This document shows, one piece after another, positions 9,567-18,401 of a DNA stretch of 64,000 bases. Each line of letters starts with the position of its first letter. Position 1 is the stretch's first letter. This DNA comes from Aquimarina longa SW024 (GTDB lineage: Bacteria > Bacteroidota > Bacteroidia > Flavobacteriales > Flavobacteriaceae): positions 124,001 through 188,000 of the forward strand of contig NZ_AVQK01000018.1 in NCBI RefSeq assembly GCF_001401755.1, read 5' to 3'. Under the pieces are notes generated by a model, which saw only the letters and a program-made list of their open reading frames with translations, had not been told where the DNA came from and made no database searches. The position numbers and the translations under genes were made by a program.

Positions 9567-11333
9567 ATGAGTGATAAAATCGATTTATCCATAGATGCCG
9601 GTAGGCTTCTTTTTGGATTGAGCAGAATTGGCTACACAACTTCCGCCGCCATTTGTGATATTATAGATAACTCTGTAAGAGCAAATGCAAACAACATACA
9701 CTTATTAATCAAAAAAGAACGTGAAGATTTTTCTGATAGTAAGAGGAACAATGTCAAGGAATATATCATCATAGACGATGGCGATGGTATGGACGCAAAT
9801 GCAATCGAAGAGGCATTAAAACTTGGCTCAACAGATGACCATTATGACGATAAGTCCCTATCAAAATTTGGCTTGGGTTTAAAATCAGCTTCATTTTCTC
9901 AGGGTGATGTACTCAAAGTTATTTCTTCGAATGGTAGTGGATTTAATAAGTATGAAGTCTCTCTTCCAAAAGTAATGGACGCAAAAGAATACTTTGCAGA
10001 AAAGACTGAAATTGACGAGAATGAATCTGAACTAATTGATACCTATCTAAAAGAAGGCAAAGGCACCATCATTATTATTTCTGCTATTCGATTAAACAAC
10101 CATCCAAGTGTTAGAAATACCATTAAAGAACTTAAAACAAAAGTTGGTGTCATTTATTTCTATTTCCTATCTGAAAGCGGAATCAATATTACGATTGGTG
10201 ACAAAAAAATAGATGCCATTGACCCGTTGTTTGTAGCTGAAGCCAACGAAAATGGAAACTTGAATGAAAATGAATGGGACGGAACCGAAGTGCAATGGAT
10301 AGAAAAACCAAAAGAGCTTACCCTTGATGATGAACTACAAATAAATGTCACTATTGAGATAACGCAACTTCCTTATCCACCTATTTATAGAATTAAAAAT
10401 ATAGGTGAGTCGAGAGACAAGGAAGTGCGCGAAAGATATTTAATTGAAGCAGGCAACTATGGTTTTTATGTGTATAGAAATAAAAGACTGATATCTTGGG
10501 CTTCAAACCTACAAGGTATTATCCCATACGACCAAGATTTTTATGCCTTTAGGGGAAGAATACTTATCAATGACGAGGCAGACGATTTCTTCAATATTGA
10601 TGTAAAAAAATCCTCGCTAACTCTCTCTGAAGAAGCCTTTAGAAATATTAGTGATTTTGCCAAGGAAGCTAAAAGTAAAAGTAAGGCAGCTTGGAAAAAC
10701 GCAGGTAAGATAAGTCGTGACATTATAAATAAAGCACCTAATGAAATCGCAAATAAACTCTTAGAAGAATTTGAACAGATAGAAATTCTGCCAGGTGATG
10801 ACCTACCCGATGAGGAAATAGCTTTAGAGCGATTAAAAGCCATCACGGACGATATGACCTCAAAAATCAAGTGGATAATTAAAATGATGAAAGAGGATAA
10901 GGGTGAAGAAGTGGATGATGTAGATGATGACTATACCGATGATGAAAAAGAAGAGGCCGTTAAAGGTGAAAAGAATCCTAACCTCACGAAGATATTCAGG
11001 GTATCATCTGTTGAAGACAACCTTTTGTGGGAACCTTACTATGATACCGATTTAGGTAATTGTGTAAGGATTAATAAAATTCACCGATTTGCAAGATTAA
11101 TCTATGAAGATAACGCCGAAAATAGAGATTTACAGATTCTCTTCGATTTAATGATGCTTCAATTTGCCGATTCCGAATTATACGCCTACAAGAATATTGA
11201 AAAATATGAATACGACGACCTAAAAGTTATTTTACGCGAATCCAGAAGAATAGTATCAGAATTTCTTGCCAATATGTGCCGAAAACTAGAGAACGATTTG
11301 CCACCAAATTACAGTGAAGAAAAGTATGCTTGA
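9567..11333 (+). CDS. MORC-like GHKL ATPase linked to the Ssp operon
   Basis: 588 residues. GHKL boxes: AAICDIIDNSVRA (27-39), DDGDGM (70-75) and SKFGLGLKSASFS (about 99-111), most like MORC/MutL-type ATPases. An acidic stretch (EEVDDVDDDYTDDEKEE) lies near residue 450. It starts 11 bp after sspD and its last 20 bp overlap the GIY-YIG gene, so it is in the same transcription unit. The domain pair (ATP-gated clamp plus small nuclease) suggests the restriction arm acting on unmodified DNA. I cannot tell from memory whether it corresponds to one of SspF, SspG or SspH; SspE-type DUF262/DUF1524 features are not seen. Confidence 0.75.
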   Translation: MSDKIDLSIDAGRLLFGLSRIGYTTSAAICDIIDNSVRANANNIHLLIKKEREDFSDSKRNNVKEYIIIDDGDGMDANAIEEALKLGSTDDHYDDKSLSKFGLGLKSASFSQGDVLKVISSNGSGFNKYEVSLPKVMDAKEYFAEKTEIDENESELIDTYLKEGKGTIIIISAIRLNNHPSVRNTIKELKTKVGVIYFYFLSESGINITIGDKKIDAIDPLFVAEANENGNLNENEWDGTEVQWIEKPKELTLDDELQINVTIEITQLPYPPIYRIKNIGESRDKEVRERYLIEAGNYGFYVYRNKRLISWASNLQGIIPYDQDFYAFRGRILINDEADDFFNIDVKKSSLTLSEEAFRNISDFAKEAKSKSKAAWKNAGKISRDIINKAPNEIANKLLEEFEQIEILPGDDLPDEEIALERLKAITDDMTSKIKWIIKMMKEDKGEEVDDVDDDYTDDEKEEAVKGEKNPNLTKIFRVSSVEDNLLWEPYYDTDLGNCVRINKIHRFARLIYEDNAENRDLQILFDLMMLQFADSELYAYKNIEKYEYDDLKVILRESRRIVSEFLANMCRKLENDLPPNYSEEKYA

Positions 11334-11778
11334 GACTAGTATTATGGGGGCATTTAATGGTGCAGACCAAGCTTATATCTACATCTGGCTTTCCAAAAAA
11401 CACAAAATTGTTTATGTAGGAATGACCAACAGTTATACTGGTACAATTGGTAGAGCCGGTGCACACTTTAATAGAAAGGGAACTTTGAGAAAACGATTTA
11501 ATGAAACCCGGGGCTATGAGGTAAATGATGTAGACGACATATTACTTCTATCCTTTCCATTGCCTAAAACAAGAGAATTTATATCAGTTGAGAAATCATA
11601 TAGGGAAGCTGTTGAGTATTTGGTACAAAAAGAGTTGATATTGTTACGCGGTAAGCTCAATCCCACTTTTGATGTTATCTCTTGGGTAAGACTAAGTCCT
11701 AGAACAGGAAATTCGAGAATCAAAAGATTAGCAGCTGAAATAGTAAATTCTTTTGAAACTAACTATTCTCGTTTTTAA
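11314..11778 (+). CDS. GIY-YIG-type nuclease, partner of MORC-like ATPase
   Basis: 154 residues. The strand pair YIYIW (21-25) and IVYVGMTNS (32-40), followed by GRAGAHF (46-52) and a later EYLVQKELILLRGKLNPTF segment, matches the GIY-YIG layout (Tyr, Tyr-Val-Gly, Arg/His, Glu, Asn). The start overlaps the ATPase gene by 20 bp; internal Met11 is a possible alternative. The end overlaps the convergent cysteine desulfurase gene by 20 bp. Likely a DNA-cutting or nicking subunit worked by the upstream ATPase. The family call is by eye and moderately sure. Confidence 0.6.
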   Translation: MKKSMLETSIMGAFNGADQAYIYIWLSKKHKIVYVGMTNSYTGTIGRAGAHFNRKGTLRKRFNETRGYEVNDVDDILLLSFPLPKTREFISVEKSYREAVEYLVQKELILLRGKLNPTFDVISWVRLSPRTGNSRIKRLAAEIVNSFETNYSRF

Positions 11779-12889
11779 GGGCATTGATTAAAATATCTAA
11801 ATGTGATTGAGATGTGGGGCTTCCAAAGCTTATTCTGATGCTACTTTCGGATTCTTCCTTAGTTAGTCCCATACTTTTAAGCACGTGGGATTGTTGCAAT
11901 AATCTAGAATTACATGCAGAACCCATTGATACCGAAACTGTGTTTTTGTGCTTTAAAATAAATGACTCTGCATCTTGATTTGCCAGTTGTATATTAAGAA
12001 TATAAGGACTTCTGCTCGCTGAAAATCCATTGACGGTTCCAAGTTCAAGTTGGTATAATTCTTGGGTCAAATACCTATTTAATTTTTGAATCTTATCGTA
12101 GTTTACATGCAATTCGGACTTTGCCAGTTCACTTGATTTCCCTAACCCTACAATTCCAGGAACATTTTGAGTTCCTAAATTTACGGATTCAATAAGTCCC
12201 TTAACTATTACGCCTGATTTAGTTTTAGCAGTTGTATTGACTAATAAGCCACCGATACCTTTAGGCCCATAAATTTTATGCGCATTAAAACAAAGTAAGT
12301 CTATATTTTTATCTTGAAAGTTGAGCGGAAGTTTTCCATAAGATTGTGTCGCATCCGTAAAAAAAAGAACATTATGTTTCTTGCATATAGTACCAATATC
12401 CCCAATATCGGCAATAACACCGGTTTCATTGTTAACGTGCATTAATGCTACAAGTATTGTATCACTTCCAATACTATCTTCCAGTGAACTTGTGTCTAAT
12501 TTTCCATTGTCATCAACATCAAGATAGGTTATCCGAGCACCGACTTTTTCTAAATCCTCACACGTATCCAAAACTGCTTTGTGCTCTGCTCTGGAAGTGA
12601 TTATATGGTTTCCTGCATCTAAACTATTGTAGAAAACTTGACTTATGGCCAACTTGATGGATTCCGTTGAACCACTAGTAAAGAAGACCTCATTCTCTTT
12701 ACAATTCACAAGTCTTGAAACTTGATTTCTGGCTTCTTCAATCGCTTTAGAAGCTCTTTCCCCCTGTTTATGAGTACTACTAGAGGCATTCCCATAGTAA
12801 TTAAGAAAGTACGGCGACATTGCCTTGTAAACTTCCTCGTTTACAGGTGTTGTTGATGCAAAATCAAAATATATTGGTTCTTCGTTCAC
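11759..12889 (-). CDS. sspA: Cysteine desulfurase (SspA/DndA/IscS-like)
   Basis: 376 residues, class V PLP enzyme. The PLP lysine is K205 in CFNAHKIYGPKG, the persulfide cysteine is C326 in MGSACNS, and TDATQSYGKLP is the conserved aspartate loop. It removes sulfur from L-cysteine and would pass it to the SspD-like protein. It is transcribed toward the rest of the island and its 3' end overlaps the GIY-YIG gene by 20 bp, an arrangement that could give antisense coupling. Its own promoter is likely upstream (TAACTTTG -7 box at 12909-12916). A housekeeping IscS role is less likely inside this element. Confidence 0.8.
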   Translation of the reverse strand: MNEEPIYFDFASTTPVNEEVYKAMSPYFLNYYGNASSSTHKQGERASKAIEEARNQVSRLVNCKENEVFFTSGSTESIKLAISQVFYNSLDAGNHIITSRAEHKAVLDTCEDLEKVGARITYLDVDDNGKLDTSSLEDSIGSDTILVALMHVNNETGVIADIGDIGTICKKHNVLFFTDATQSYGKLPLNFQDKNIDLLCFNAHKIYGPKGIGGLLVNTTAKTKSGVIVKGLIESVNLGTQNVPGIVGLGKSSELAKSELHVNYDKIQKLNRYLTQELYQLELGTVNGFSASRSPYILNIQLANQDAESFILKHKNTVSVSMGSACNSRLLQQSHVLKSMGLTKEESESSIRISFGSPTSQSHLDILINALKNENS

Positions 12890-12908
12890 TGTCTTTAAAT
12901 AACAAATG

Positions 12909-12916
12909 CAAAGTTA
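12909..12916 (-). promoter_or_regulatory. -7 box for the cysteine desulfurase gene
   Basis: Minus-strand TAACTTTG fits TAnnTTTG exactly and lies 20 nt before the start codon. No clear -33 TTTG was found. Confidence 0.45.
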
Positions 12917-13100
12917 AAAATATATCTCTCGATTATTGAGTTTAGAATTCTTTTTAATTAATACGTATACATTTAAATATTCCACATTGGAATATACTAC
13001 CTATTATTTTTCATCAAAGATTTTATAATTAGAACTAACTCTTTTAAAAACAATACTATTGTGTTTTTCAAATTGCTAAAAATTTCAGTGTACATATTTT

Positions 13101-13745
13101 TCATAAGTCTGCATGTATTAAAAAAATCAGTAAAGTATGTGCTAGCATAGTTACATTAGTATCATTAGTAAAATAGCTTTTCTCATCTAAATTGCTCAAA
13201 AACCCTATTTCAAAAAGAACAGAACTGCAGTACTCAATTGTATACCTTAATACTTGAAAATTGGCAAATTTCACACCCCTACTTTCAAAACCTAATTGCT
13301 TCTTTATTTGGTTTTGCAATTGATAGGCCAACCAAACAGATTGCTCTGAATATTCAGATTTCGATGGGGCAACATATATCTCAATCCCTCTTGTATTTGG
13401 ATTATCCGAATGATTATAATGTAAGGATACAAACAAATCAGCTTTAAGGGCTTTGACCAATTTCGTTCTATCCGTTAAGGAAATTAGTGTATCGCTGTAT
13501 CTGGTCAAATAAATAGCCAAAGGCTTATCCAACTTGTTATTTAGCTTTAAAATGGCATTAGCAATATTCATTACAATATCCTTTTCTTGGATTCCATTTA
13601 TACCTATTGCACCAGAATCTTTTCCACCGTGTCCAACATCAATTACGATTCGTTTTTGGGTACTTGTTTCTTGTCCAAAAACGATACACATTTTTAGAAG
13701 CAAAAAGACAAAACTGACGTTTTTCAGCACTTTTTTCATTTTCAA
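13101..13745 (-). CDS. N-acetylmuramoyl-L-alanine amidase, exported (Amidase_3)
   Basis: 214 residues with a signal peptide (residues 1-24, cleavage near FGQE). Zinc ligands H39 (DVGHGGKDSG), E54 and H109 (SLHYNHSD), with catalytic E179 (VLFEIGFLSN), identify the Amidase_3 family, which cuts the amide between N-acetylmuramic acid and L-alanine in peptidoglycan. It sits divergently, about 180 bp before traE. In the ICE it may open the wall for the transfer apparatus, the role VirB1-like lytic enzymes have elsewhere. A chromosomal cell-division role is less likely given the context. Confidence 0.8.
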   Translation of the reverse strand: MKMKKVLKNVSFVFLLLKMCIVFGQETSTQKRIVIDVGHGGKDSGAIGINGIQEKDIVMNIANAILKLNNKLDKPLAIYLTRYSDTLISLTDRTKLVKALKADLFVSLHYNHSDNPNTRGIEIYVAPSKSEYSEQSVWLAYQLQNQIKKQLGFESRGVKFANFQVLRYTIEYCSSVLFEIGFLSNLDEKSYFTNDTNVTMLAHTLLIFLIHADL

Positions 13746-13845
13746 TTTTCAGGTTACCAACAACTTTCCTTCAAAAACCCATAGAATTTAATGTCAAATA
13801 ATAGCAAATAAATTCAATTGATTTTAAATAATATTTTATTCACAA

Positions 13846-13868
13846 ATATTTGATTATCAGTTATTTAA
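13846..13868. repeat. 23-bp motif shared with the IME integrase upstream region
   Basis: A 23-nt stretch around TGATTATCAGTTATTTAA recurs exactly at 36622-36644. Here it lies about 60 bp before traE. The shared core TGATTATCAGTTA is also part of the palindrome at 30991-31017. Confidence 0.6.
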
Positions 13869-13927
13869 TCACAAATATATGTAAATTTAAGAAAGGGAAA
13901 TGAACAAAAAATCTAAACAGTTTTATT

Positions 13928-14215
13928 ATGAAAAAATCAATCTACTTAGCAACTTTTTTATCGTTGCTCTCAACATCACTTTTTGCTCAAATTGGTGGAA
14001 TTGAAAATTCCGTTAACGATGTGGGTGATACCATACGTACCATATTTCCAATTTTACTTGGTGTCATTTTTCTAGTTGGTTTCCTTTTTAACGCAGGGCA
14101 TTTCTTTGGGGAAAATGCAGACCTAAAAAAAGGAATTACTAGAGTACTTGTATTTGTTTTGATTGCTGGTGCAGTTGTCGGCATCTTCACATACCTAATA
14201 GGCATCGTAGTATAA
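13928..14215 (+). CDS. traE: TraE, DUF4134 conjugation membrane protein
   Basis: 95 residues. A signal peptide (KKSIYLATFLSLLSTSLFAQ) is followed by two hydrophobic segments (about 38-56 and 74-94). Length and form match the DUF4134 TraE proteins that open Bacteroidetes tra operons and resemble VirB2/VirB3-type small inner-membrane parts. First gene of a plus-strand operon traEFGIJKMN. A 13-nt hairpin (CCCTC-ATC-GAGGG) follows its stop and precedes traF by 18 nt. Confidence 0.8.
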   Translation: MKKSIYLATFLSLLSTSLFAQIGGIENSVNDVGDTIRTIFPILLGVIFLVGFLFNAGHFFGENADLKKGITRVLVFVLIAGAVVGIFTYLIGIVV

Positions 14216-14220
14216 ATGAA

Positions 14221-14233
14221 CCCTCATCGAGGG
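14221..14233 (+). promoter_or_regulatory. Intercistronic hairpin traE-traF
   Basis: CCCTC-ATC-GAGGG ends 18 nt before the traF start. Similar hairpins at the same distance precede traM and traN. Confidence 0.55.
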
Positions 14234-14251
14234 CTTTATTAGAAAAGCTGT

Positions 14252-14536
14252 ATGAAGAAATTCGAGGTCTATAAAAACATTAGGAAACGGGCGGTCATCT
14301 TTGGGCTGCCTATTTCCCTGTTTGCCCTAATGATGGTATCCATTTTGGCTTCGCTGCTCATTATCATTTTCTCTTTCAGCTTCGGGATAATAATTGGCGT
14401 TCTCGTTTTTAATGCTGCCTTGTATGTAGCTCTTACAAGAATAACACATAACCCACAATTATTTCAAATGGCTAAAGCCTTCCCAAGAATAATAAGTAAC
14501 AAAAGAAACTCTGGCTTCGATTATGAACAAGATTAA
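14252..14536 (+). CDS. traF: TraF, DUF4133 conjugation protein
   Basis: 94 residues with paired transmembrane segments (about 15-37 and 41-60) and a short cytosolic tail, the DUF4133/TraF pattern (VirB3-like). It follows traE and its 3' end overlaps the traG ATPase by 14 bp, so the two are likely translationally coupled. Part of the inner-membrane base of the mating apparatus. Confidence 0.78.
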   Translation: MKKFEVYKNIRKRAVIFGLPISLFALMMVSILASLLIIIFSFSFGIIIGVLVFNAALYVALTRITHNPQLFQMAKAFPRIISNKRNSGFDYEQD

Positions 14537-16925
14537 TCTTTCAGCATATAATCCTATTACAGATATTCAAGACAATATCATATTTGCCAATAATGGCAAT
14601 GTCGTTCTGTGCTATAAAGGGACATTGCCAGAAATCTATTCTTTATCCGAAAAAGACTTTGAGGATATACACGGTGCTTGGTTTCAGTCTTTAAAATCTT
14701 TGCCTATTGGCACGGTGGTACAAAAACAGGATATCTACCTTAAAAAGAGTTACACTTCAGAAGAACTTCCGAGTACAACATTTTTAGAAAAAGCAACACA
14801 CGACCATTTCAAAGGACGTGCTTATATGGAACATCGTTGCTTTTTGTTCTTTACGCTCACTAAGAACAAGGCTCTAAATAATTCAAAATATGTCAACCCT
14901 TTTCGTAAAGTTTCAAAAGGTATTGTTCAACAATTAGATGACAACGTTAAGAGCTTCATCGGCTCGGTTAGTGACTCGGTTTCTTTTATAAACAATAGCC
15001 GAAAAATGACCTTTGTTCCGCTTAACGCGAAAGACATTCAACAACTCACAAATAGCTATTTCAACGGTTTCAATGAAGGCTTTGATACCGACATCATATT
15101 AGATAAAAAAAGCGTCAATATTGGCGAAAACCATTTTGATGCCCTGGCCATCAATAGCGAACTGTGCTTTGGCGAAAGTGTACAGAGTAGCAAGACTAAT
15201 GAGAAATTCACTTCTGACGATTTTGTGTTTCATCAAGGGTTTATTGATGGCTTAGGGCTTACGCTTAATGAGAATCATATTGTTAATCAAATCCTGTATT
15301 TGGATGACAAACAGAAGTGGCGCAAGCTGCTCGATAAGAAAGTCGAGGAACTCAACAAAAGCTCAAATTTCGGTTCACAGAACAAAGTGGTGCTTGGTAA
15401 AATTCAACACATTCTTGACCAAATCAATGCCGATGATAATGCACGTATTATTCGAGGTTATTTAAATATAGTGTACTGGGATAAAAACCCAGAAAATTTA
15501 AGCCGAATCGGTTCAAAAATCAAAACCGAGTTTAAGGAACTAGACATTATTCCATATTACCCACGAGGCGAAGAACGCAAAAACTATATACTAAATAGTT
15601 ACTGTTGTTTTTCTTCCAATTTCTCAAATAATGATTTATATGTAACGGATTTGAAACACGCTTTATGCTTGTTTATCAATAATACCAATTACAACTCTGA
15701 TGCTACCGGAATCATCTTTAATGACCGTGAACATAATATCCCGGTTCTAAAAGATGTTTGGGACGAGCGTAAGAAACGTATCAAGGCACGCAACTTTGCC
15801 ATTTTCGCCCCAACGGGTGAAGGCAAGTCTTTTTTAGCAAATAACATTCTACGCCAATATTTTGAGAGCGGTGTCCGTCTAGTCATAATAGATTTGGGTG
15901 GTTCTTATACCAAGTTTGCCAAACTCTATCCTGAGAAATACACTGTGCTTCGTTATGAAAGTGGAAAGAATCTAGGCATTAATCCTTTTTATATAAGTGA
16001 TGTAAACGACCTCACACCTGAACGTTTGGAAGACTTATCTGTGTTCTTATTTGAACTTTTTGCCTCTGATTTAAAAGTGACCAAAGCACAATCAGTTTCG
16101 GTTAAAAAGATACTGCGCCATTATTACAACAATACTTCAGAAAATCATTCGCTGGATGGTTTTTACAATTTTATAGAGCGGAATCAGAAAGACCTTCTGA
16201 ACACCTTAAAAATCCATCCCGACTATTTCAATATTACCAGCTTCTTGCACGTAATGTCTGAGTATGTCGGCGATGGTCTATATAGCTTCCTCTTTGAAGT
16301 TAGCGAAGACCAAACCTATAAAATTGAGGACAAACGCCTAATTGTTTTTGAGCTAGATGAAGTAAAGGATAACAAGGAAATCTTGTCCGTAATGTTGAAG
16401 CTGATTAAGTCGGCCATCCAAAGAACAATATGGAAAAACAGGGCTGAAAAAGGTATCATCCTTTTCGATGAGTTTGCCAAACAACTAAAGTTTGACAACG
16501 TACTAGAAAGTGTTGAATTCTACTATCAAGCTATTCGTAAACAGAATGGTGCGATTGGGATTATTCTGCAATCCATTAATCAGCTGCCCAATAATTCAAC
16601 ATCAGCTAGCATACTAGAGAATACGCAGGTCATTTATAGCCTAAACAACGAAAAAGGCTATGACGAATTGGTCAAAAGGCTCAACCTTTCAAGCCACGAT
16701 TTAAACCAGTTAAAGTCCATCAAGAACAACCTTTCCGGACCACGAAAGTACACCGAAATGTTCATCAAAATAGGAAAGCAAAGCAACATTTTTAGGCTTG
16801 AAGTTCCCAAAGAAGTGTATGCAGCTTATCTGACCGATGGACAAGAAAATGAGGCCATAATGGCCATTTACAAAAAGACCAATGATATGGAATTGGCTAT
16901 AAAAGAATTCACATCTAAAACATAA
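14523..16925 (+). CDS. traG: TraG, VirB4-type conjugation ATPase
   Basis: 800 residues. Walker A APTGEGKSF is at about 429-437 and Walker B GIILFDEFAKQ at about 646-656, followed by a conserved region containing LQSINQLPNNS. The length and the TraG P-loop arrangement match the VirB4/TraG ATPase that powers assembly of and transfer through the type IV secretion apparatus. It overlaps traF by 14 bp and is followed 4 bp later by traI. The gene looks intact with no frameshift. Confidence 0.88.
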   Translation: MNKINLSAYNPITDIQDNIIFANNGNVVLCYKGTLPEIYSLSEKDFEDIHGAWFQSLKSLPIGTVVQKQDIYLKKSYTSEELPSTTFLEKATHDHFKGRAYMEHRCFLFFTLTKNKALNNSKYVNPFRKVSKGIVQQLDDNVKSFIGSVSDSVSFINNSRKMTFVPLNAKDIQQLTNSYFNGFNEGFDTDIILDKKSVNIGENHFDALAINSELCFGESVQSSKTNEKFTSDDFVFHQGFIDGLGLTLNENHIVNQILYLDDKQKWRKLLDKKVEELNKSSNFGSQNKVVLGKIQHILDQINADDNARIIRGYLNIVYWDKNPENLSRIGSKIKTEFKELDIIPYYPRGEERKNYILNSYCCFSSNFSNNDLYVTDLKHALCLFINNTNYNSDATGIIFNDREHNIPVLKDVWDERKKRIKARNFAIFAPTGEGKSFLANNILRQYFESGVRLVIIDLGGSYTKFAKLYPEKYTVLRYESGKNLGINPFYISDVNDLTPERLEDLSVFLFELFASDLKVTKAQSVSVKKILRHYYNNTSENHSLDGFYNFIERNQKDLLNTLKIHPDYFNITSFLHVMSEYVGDGLYSFLFEVSEDQTYKIEDKRLIVFELDEVKDNKEILSVMLKLIKSAIQRTIWKNRAEKGIILFDEFAKQLKFDNVLESVEFYYQAIRKQNGAIGIILQSINQLPNNSTSASILENTQVIYSLNNEKGYDELVKRLNLSSHDLNQLKSIKNNLSGPRKYTEMFIKIGKQSNIFRLEVPKEVYAAYLTDGQENEAIMAIYKKTNDMELAIKEFTSKT

Positions 16926-16929
16926 TATT

Positions 16930-17562
16930 ATGAAATCAAAAATTCACGAATACCAAAACAAATACGTAACAATTAGTAAAACAAAAATCAAAACAATCTT
17001 GTTTGGGCTATTCTTAACGGTCGCCCTTTTATTGCCTAGCGGCTCTAACGCCCAAGGAATGCCAGTTTATGACAACACTAACTTTGTAAGCTTGGTAAAA
17101 CAACTTATAGAATCAGGCAAGCAGACAGCTGAAATGATTAAGTCTGTAAAATTCCTGAAAGATGCTAAAGAAGCTATAGAGAAAGTATCCAGCGTTGTAC
17201 AACAGCTTAGAGCAGTTGAGGAAATTGCACAGAACAATCAACGCCTTATCAACGTAATGCAAAACGATTTACAGGATATTTTAAACTCGCCCTATATAAA
17301 ACCAGAGGAAGTAACACGAGTTGCGGAATCATTCGACGCCATAGTCCAAAATTCTTTGGACACGGTTGAATTTATGGGTGAAATCCTATCCAGCGATAAT
17401 TTAAAGATGTCAGATGCTGAACGTGCTGAAGTTTTAAAGCAGAAAGAACAGGAATCAAAGGAAATGGTTGCTAATATCACAACTAAAACTAAACGCTACA
17501 AGGACATTATATCCTTCAGAAAAATGCAGGATAAAATTAATAACCGTGAAACCACCTATTAG
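16930..17562 (+). CDS. traI: TraI, DUF4141-type conjugation protein
   Basis: 210 residues. An N-terminal hydrophobic export segment (about 23-43, ending SGSNAQG) precedes a long helical region with heptads (about 60-190). This fits the DUF4141/TraI periplasmic coiled-coil protein of Bacteroidetes conjugative elements, VirB5-like in place. It lies between traG and traJ in the expected order. traH, which stands before traI in CTnDOT, is not present between them. Confidence 0.7.
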   Translation: MKSKIHEYQNKYVTISKTKIKTILFGLFLTVALLLPSGSNAQGMPVYDNTNFVSLVKQLIESGKQTAEMIKSVKFLKDAKEAIEKVSSVVQQLRAVEEIAQNNQRLINVMQNDLQDILNSPYIKPEEVTRVAESFDAIVQNSLDTVEFMGEILSSDNLKMSDAERAEVLKQKEQESKEMVANITTKTKRYKDIISFRKMQDKINNRETTY

Positions 17563-17571
17563 AGAATAGTA

Positions 17572-18396
17572 ATGTCAATCGGACTAGAATATATCGATAC
17601 TGTATTTCAAACCATACAGAATAGCAGTTTCTCGCAATACACCATTGCAGGAATGAAAACACTTGCCGTATTGTTCTTTCTGGTTAATATCCTTAAAAAA
17701 TATAATGAGGGTATTGCCGATAAGGACGGATATACTTGGGGGTTGAGTCCAGGAGAACTGGCAAAGAATTTTGCCATAGTTCTCCTGGTTATTTTTTCTA
17801 CTCAAGTACTGGGTTTTTTTGATAGTATTCTTGTGTCTATAGAAGCACAATATCGTGGTACGGCACCTGCCTTACTGCCCTTGCAGATGCAAGATATTCC
17901 TATTGAAGAAGATGTCAACCTTATGGATGCCGCAAAAAATGCTATGACATTATTATATGAAGCCTTGGTCACACCACTTTATGGATTCAAAATATTTGCA
18001 TTTATCATTAGTCTTATCCTCTGGATTTTAGATTTGTTCATCTACCCGCTTTTCCTTGCAGAACGCTATTTTTTATTGGGTATAATGCAAGCCTTTTTTC
18101 CTTTAGTAATCAGTCTGGCGGTTTTTGAAAAATTCCGTTCGCTTGCCTATACATTTTTCAAATTATACGCTGCGGTTTATATGTTGGTGCCAGCCTTCTT
18201 TTTGGTCAACGTATTTGTAAATGCACTCTATACGGAAATCAATACGAACTTCTGGACAAACCTTTTTGGAACTGATGTTGGTCAGGGCTTTTTTGCACCT
18301 GTAGTTCAGCTTGGGTCGGTTGGTTTTATTGTTTTTCTAAAATTCAAATTATACAAGCGCGCCACCTCATTTACCCTCAGATTATTTTCAAGTTAA
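17572..18396 (+). CDS. traJ: TraJ, VirB6-like polytopic membrane protein
   Basis: 274 residues with about six hydrophobic segments (for example LAVLFFLVNIL, NFAIVLLVIFSTQVLGFF, FIISLILWILDLFIYPLFL, FFAPVVQLGSVGFIVFLKF). Position between traI and traK and topology match TraJ, the polytopic channel protein of Bacteroidetes transfer systems. A gap of 9 bp before and 5 bp after shows it is mid-operon. Confidence 0.78.
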   Translation: MSIGLEYIDTVFQTIQNSSFSQYTIAGMKTLAVLFFLVNILKKYNEGIADKDGYTWGLSPGELAKNFAIVLLVIFSTQVLGFFDSILVSIEAQYRGTAPALLPLQMQDIPIEEDVNLMDAAKNAMTLLYEALVTPLYGFKIFAFIISLILWILDLFIYPLFLAERYFLLGIMQAFFPLVISLAVFEKFRSLAYTFFKLYAAVYMLVPAFFLVNVFVNALYTEINTNFWTNLFGTDVGQGFFAPVVQLGSVGFIVFLKFKLYKRATSFTLRLFSS

Positions 18397-18401
18397 TTCC
18401 A

